This document shows positions 62,622 through 64,000 of a stretch of DNA of 64,000 bases, piece after piece. Under the pieces are notes generated by a model. The model saw only the letters and a program-made list of their open reading frames with translations, made no database searches and had not been told where the DNA came from. The stretch lies in assembly GCF_003340555.1 (NCBI RefSeq), contig NZ_QPLJ01000007.1, forward strand, positions 124,001 through 188,000. The letters run 5' to 3'. A program made the position numbers and the translations under genes. How positions within the stretch are numbered: position 1 is the first letter of the stretch; every line of letters begins with the position of its first letter. This stretch comes from Jannaschia formosa. GTDB lineage: Bacteria > Pseudomonadota > Alphaproteobacteria > Rhodobacterales > Rhodobacteraceae.

Positions 62622-63082
62622 CGCCCGAATGCGTGCAGGACTATCCGCGCCCGCCCGCGCTGGAGCCGGTGGCCGAGCGCATCCAGGTCTGGCTGGGCGG
62701 GAAGCGGATCGTCGACACGGACCGGGCGCTGCGCGTTCTCGAGACCCATCACGCGCCGACCTACTACCTCCCGCGCGATGCCATCGGCGCCACGCTGACC
62801 CCGGCGAAGGGCAGCAGCTTCTGCGAATGGAAGGGCGCTGCGCGCTACTGGACGCTGGAGGCGGGCGGCACCGTCGCGCCGCGCTGCGCCTGGGACTACC
62901 CGAGCCCCACGCCGCGCTTCGCGGAGCTGCGCGACCACCTCGCGATCTACGCCCACGCGATGGACGAGGTCCGCGTCGGCGGCGAGGTCGTGACTCCGCA
63001 GCCCGGCAATCTCTACGGCGGCTGGGTCACGTCGAACCTGACCGGCCGGATCAAGGGCGCCCCCGGCACCGAGGGCTGGTGA
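62618..63082 (+). CDS. DUF427 family protein
   Basis: A 154-residue cytoplasmic protein with the DUF427 core: RIQVWLGGKRIVDTDRALRVLETHHAPTYYLPRDAI (landmarks VWLGGKRIVDT and PTYYLPR), CEWKGAARYWTLEAGG, AWDYPSP, FAELRDHLAIYA. It has a typical C-terminal NLYGGWVTSNLTGRIKGAPG extension. Function unknown; the tight coupling with a hemerythrin gene is the only context. It converges on the last minus-strand gene with a 3 bp gap. Confidence 0.92.
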   Translation: MTPECVQDYPRPPALEPVAERIQVWLGGKRIVDTDRALRVLETHHAPTYYLPRDAIGATLTPAKGSSFCEWKGAARYWTLEAGGTVAPRCAWDYPSPTPRFAELRDHLAIYAHAMDEVRVGGEVVTPQPGNLYGGWVTSNLTGRIKGAPGTEGW

Positions 63083-63085
63083 GAC

Positions 63086-63787
63086 TCAGAATGTGCGGGC
63101 CCAGCCGAGGCGCAGCAGCGTCTCGCCTCCGTCCTTGACCGAGACCCCCAGCCGCGCGCCGCCGAAAGCGCCGATCTTGTACTCCATCGTCGGCGCAATG
63201 GCCCAGGAGGTTTCCGCCTCGTGCTCGGCGAAGAGGCCCAGCTCCAGAACCATCCGGTCGGTCGGCTTGACGCCCGCGACATAGCCCAGGTTGACCCGCG
63301 CCGGGCGCGACCCTCCGAGGGTCGCGCGCAGGTCCAGAACCGTCCAGCCGGGGCCGAACCGCGTGTCCAGCGGGCGGCCCAGCGTCAGCGCCGCGCCGTA
63401 GCGCAGGGGCGTGTCGCCGTCCTTCTCGATGTCGGGGCCGATCCCGATCTCGATGGCCGCGAGCCAAGGCTCCGCCCAAGCGGGCCGCGCAGCGCGGCGG
63501 TCGGGCGCGGAGAGGACCGGAAAGCGCAGGAAGGCCCGGATGCGCCCGTCGACCTCCTGATCCGGGTCGCCGGTGGCGAGCGCGGTGACATGCCCGCCCG
63601 CGTCCAGCCCGAGGGTCAGGTCCCGGGGCAGGCCGGTCTCCAGATAGAGGCTGGTCCAGCCTTCTGTCCCCCCCTCGTGGCCTGAGAAGACATAGGTCTC
63701 CCCGACCGGCCGCGGCCAGGGACCGGCCGGGGCCGGTCCGGCCGCGAACGGCAGGAGGAGGAACGACAGGAGCAGAAGCCCGCGCAT
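63086..63787 (-). CDS. Exported beta-rich protein, possible outer membrane barrel, function unknown
   Basis: A 233-residue protein. I start at the ATG at 63787, which gives a clean signal peptide (MRGLLLLSFLLLPFAAG to PAPAG); the longer frame to 63868 adds 27 residues. The mature part alternates short amphipathic beta strands and turns (LYLETGLPRDLTLGLDAGG, AALTLGRPLDTRFG, ARLGVSVKDGGETLLRLGWARTF regions) and ends in Phe, as outer-membrane barrels do. I recognise no family. A perfect TTAA-N7-TTAAC site lies 24-39 bp upstream, overlapping its promoter region. Confidence 0.7.
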   Translation of the reverse strand: MRGLLLLSFLLLPFAAGPAPAGPWPRPVGETYVFSGHEGGTEGWTSLYLETGLPRDLTLGLDAGGHVTALATGDPDQEVDGRIRAFLRFPVLSAPDRRAARPAWAEPWLAAIEIGIGPDIEKDGDTPLRYGAALTLGRPLDTRFGPGWTVLDLRATLGGSRPARVNLGYVAGVKPTDRMVLELGLFAEHEAETSWAIAPTMEYKIGAFGGARLGVSVKDGGETLLRLGWARTF

Positions 63788-63810
63788 GGCCCATGAAGCG
63801 GGGCGGAGGG

Positions 63811-63826
63811 TTAACGATGAGTTAAC
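63811..63826. promoter_or_regulatory. Perfect CtrA box
   Basis: TTAACGATGAGTTAAC matches TTAA-N7-TTAAC at every defined position, and TTAA-N7-TTAA on the other strand too. It is 24 bp upstream of the exported protein start (63787, minus) and 115 bp upstream of the last gene (63942, plus). Confidence 0.65.
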
Positions 63827-63941
63827 AAGAAGACCGAAGACGGGTCTGCGGGATTTCGGGCCGGTCATCGGCGGCGTTGGACCCGAAAGGGGGCCAGCGG
63901 GGTTCGTCTTCCGTCAAGGCGCGCTGCGCGAGGAGGATGAC

Positions 63942-64000
63942 ATGGAAGGTTTCTTCGAGGGACTGGGCATCACGGCCCTGGTGATCCTGGCCCTGGTCGG
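63942..64000 (+). CDS. Start of a gene, N-terminal membrane helix (partial)
   Basis: Only about 19 codons are visible. The ATG at 63942 is preceded by GAGGAGGATGAC, a strong ribosome-binding site. It begins MEGFFEGLGITALVILALV: a membrane helix right at the N-terminus, as in SPFH/stomatin-like proteins, but the family cannot be told from so little. The gene continues past the right edge. Confidence 0.65.
   Translation, partial: MEGFFEGLGITALVILALV

Noticed and set aside
1-64000. Transfer RNA, rRNA, CRISPR array, insertion sequence, prophage or toxin-antitoxin
   Set aside because: I looked for these in the intergenic spaces and found no supporting sequence; intergenic space is small and mostly promoter or convergent-terminator sized.

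Overview
This 64 kb window comes from a high-GC alphaproteobacterium, almost certainly a member of the Rhodobacteraceae (Roseobacter group). The gene neighbourhoods point there: glnD-murJ, DUF4170-waaA-lpxK, mutY / DUF721-dsbA, rsmI-yraN-gshB, and a flagellar locus with motA next to a MotE-type protein and a DUF6468-like protein. All placements come from reading motifs by eye; no database search was run. I saw no tRNA, rRNA, insertion sequence, prophage or CRISPR array.

Layout. (1) 1-5.7 kb, minus strand: the first about 1,900 residues of a hybrid NRPS-PKS megasynthase, running off the left edge, with order A-PCP-KS-AT-ACP-aminotransferase. (2) 5.9-12.4 kb: surface polysaccharide genes. A flippase and a small methyltransferase face an operon of an ExoY-like sugar transferase, a GT2, a GT4 and a membrane acyltransferase. 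(3) 12.4-19 kb: mostly housekeeping genes (zapE, HAD, fghA, AEC transporter, ubiG, pip), plus a TetR gene and a small exported repeat protein preceded by two 21-bp palindromes. (4) 19-28.3 kb: a second polysaccharide block (Wza-like export lipoprotein, FlaA1/CapD-type enzyme, UDP-glucuronate epimerase, GT4) followed by the Kdo genes kdsD-kdsB-kdsA. (5) 28.3-43.4 kb: dedA, alkB, mutY, DUF721, dsbA, lpxK, waaA, murJ, glnD, a PBP activator, rsmI, yraN and gshB. (6) 43.4-55.9 kb: a flagellar locus in two divergent transcription units. One is fliL-DUF6468-motE-motA-orf587-flhA-fliR-flhB-orf108 on the minus strand; the other is fliF-fliH-fliN-fliP-orf239 on the plus strand. (7) 56-64 kb: ettA, tetR, nadD, an EamA transporter, dacB, trmL, hemerythrin, DUF427, an exported barrel-like protein and the start of one more gene.

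How the genes work together. Blocks 2 and 4 together encode sugar activation, glycan assembly, flipping and outer-membrane export, and the Kdo genes with waaA and lpxK serve lipid A-core synthesis. No Wzy polymerase or Wzc co-polymerase is visible. The flagellar block provides the export gate (FlhA, FlhB, FliP, FliR), MS ring, FliH, FliN and stator MotA, but fliG, fliM, fliQ and motB are not in the window.

Two signals stand out. The synthase has no ketoreductase between AT and ACP and passes straight to a MycA/McyE-type aminotransferase, which predicts a 3,4-diamino (vicinal diamine) building block. Separately, every TTAA tetramer I could find in this GC-rich window lies between genes and is spaced 7 nt from a second TTAA-like half site, as in CtrA boxes. 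These sit at wzx/exoY, flhA, fliL/fliF and the last exported gene, the last being a perfect match.
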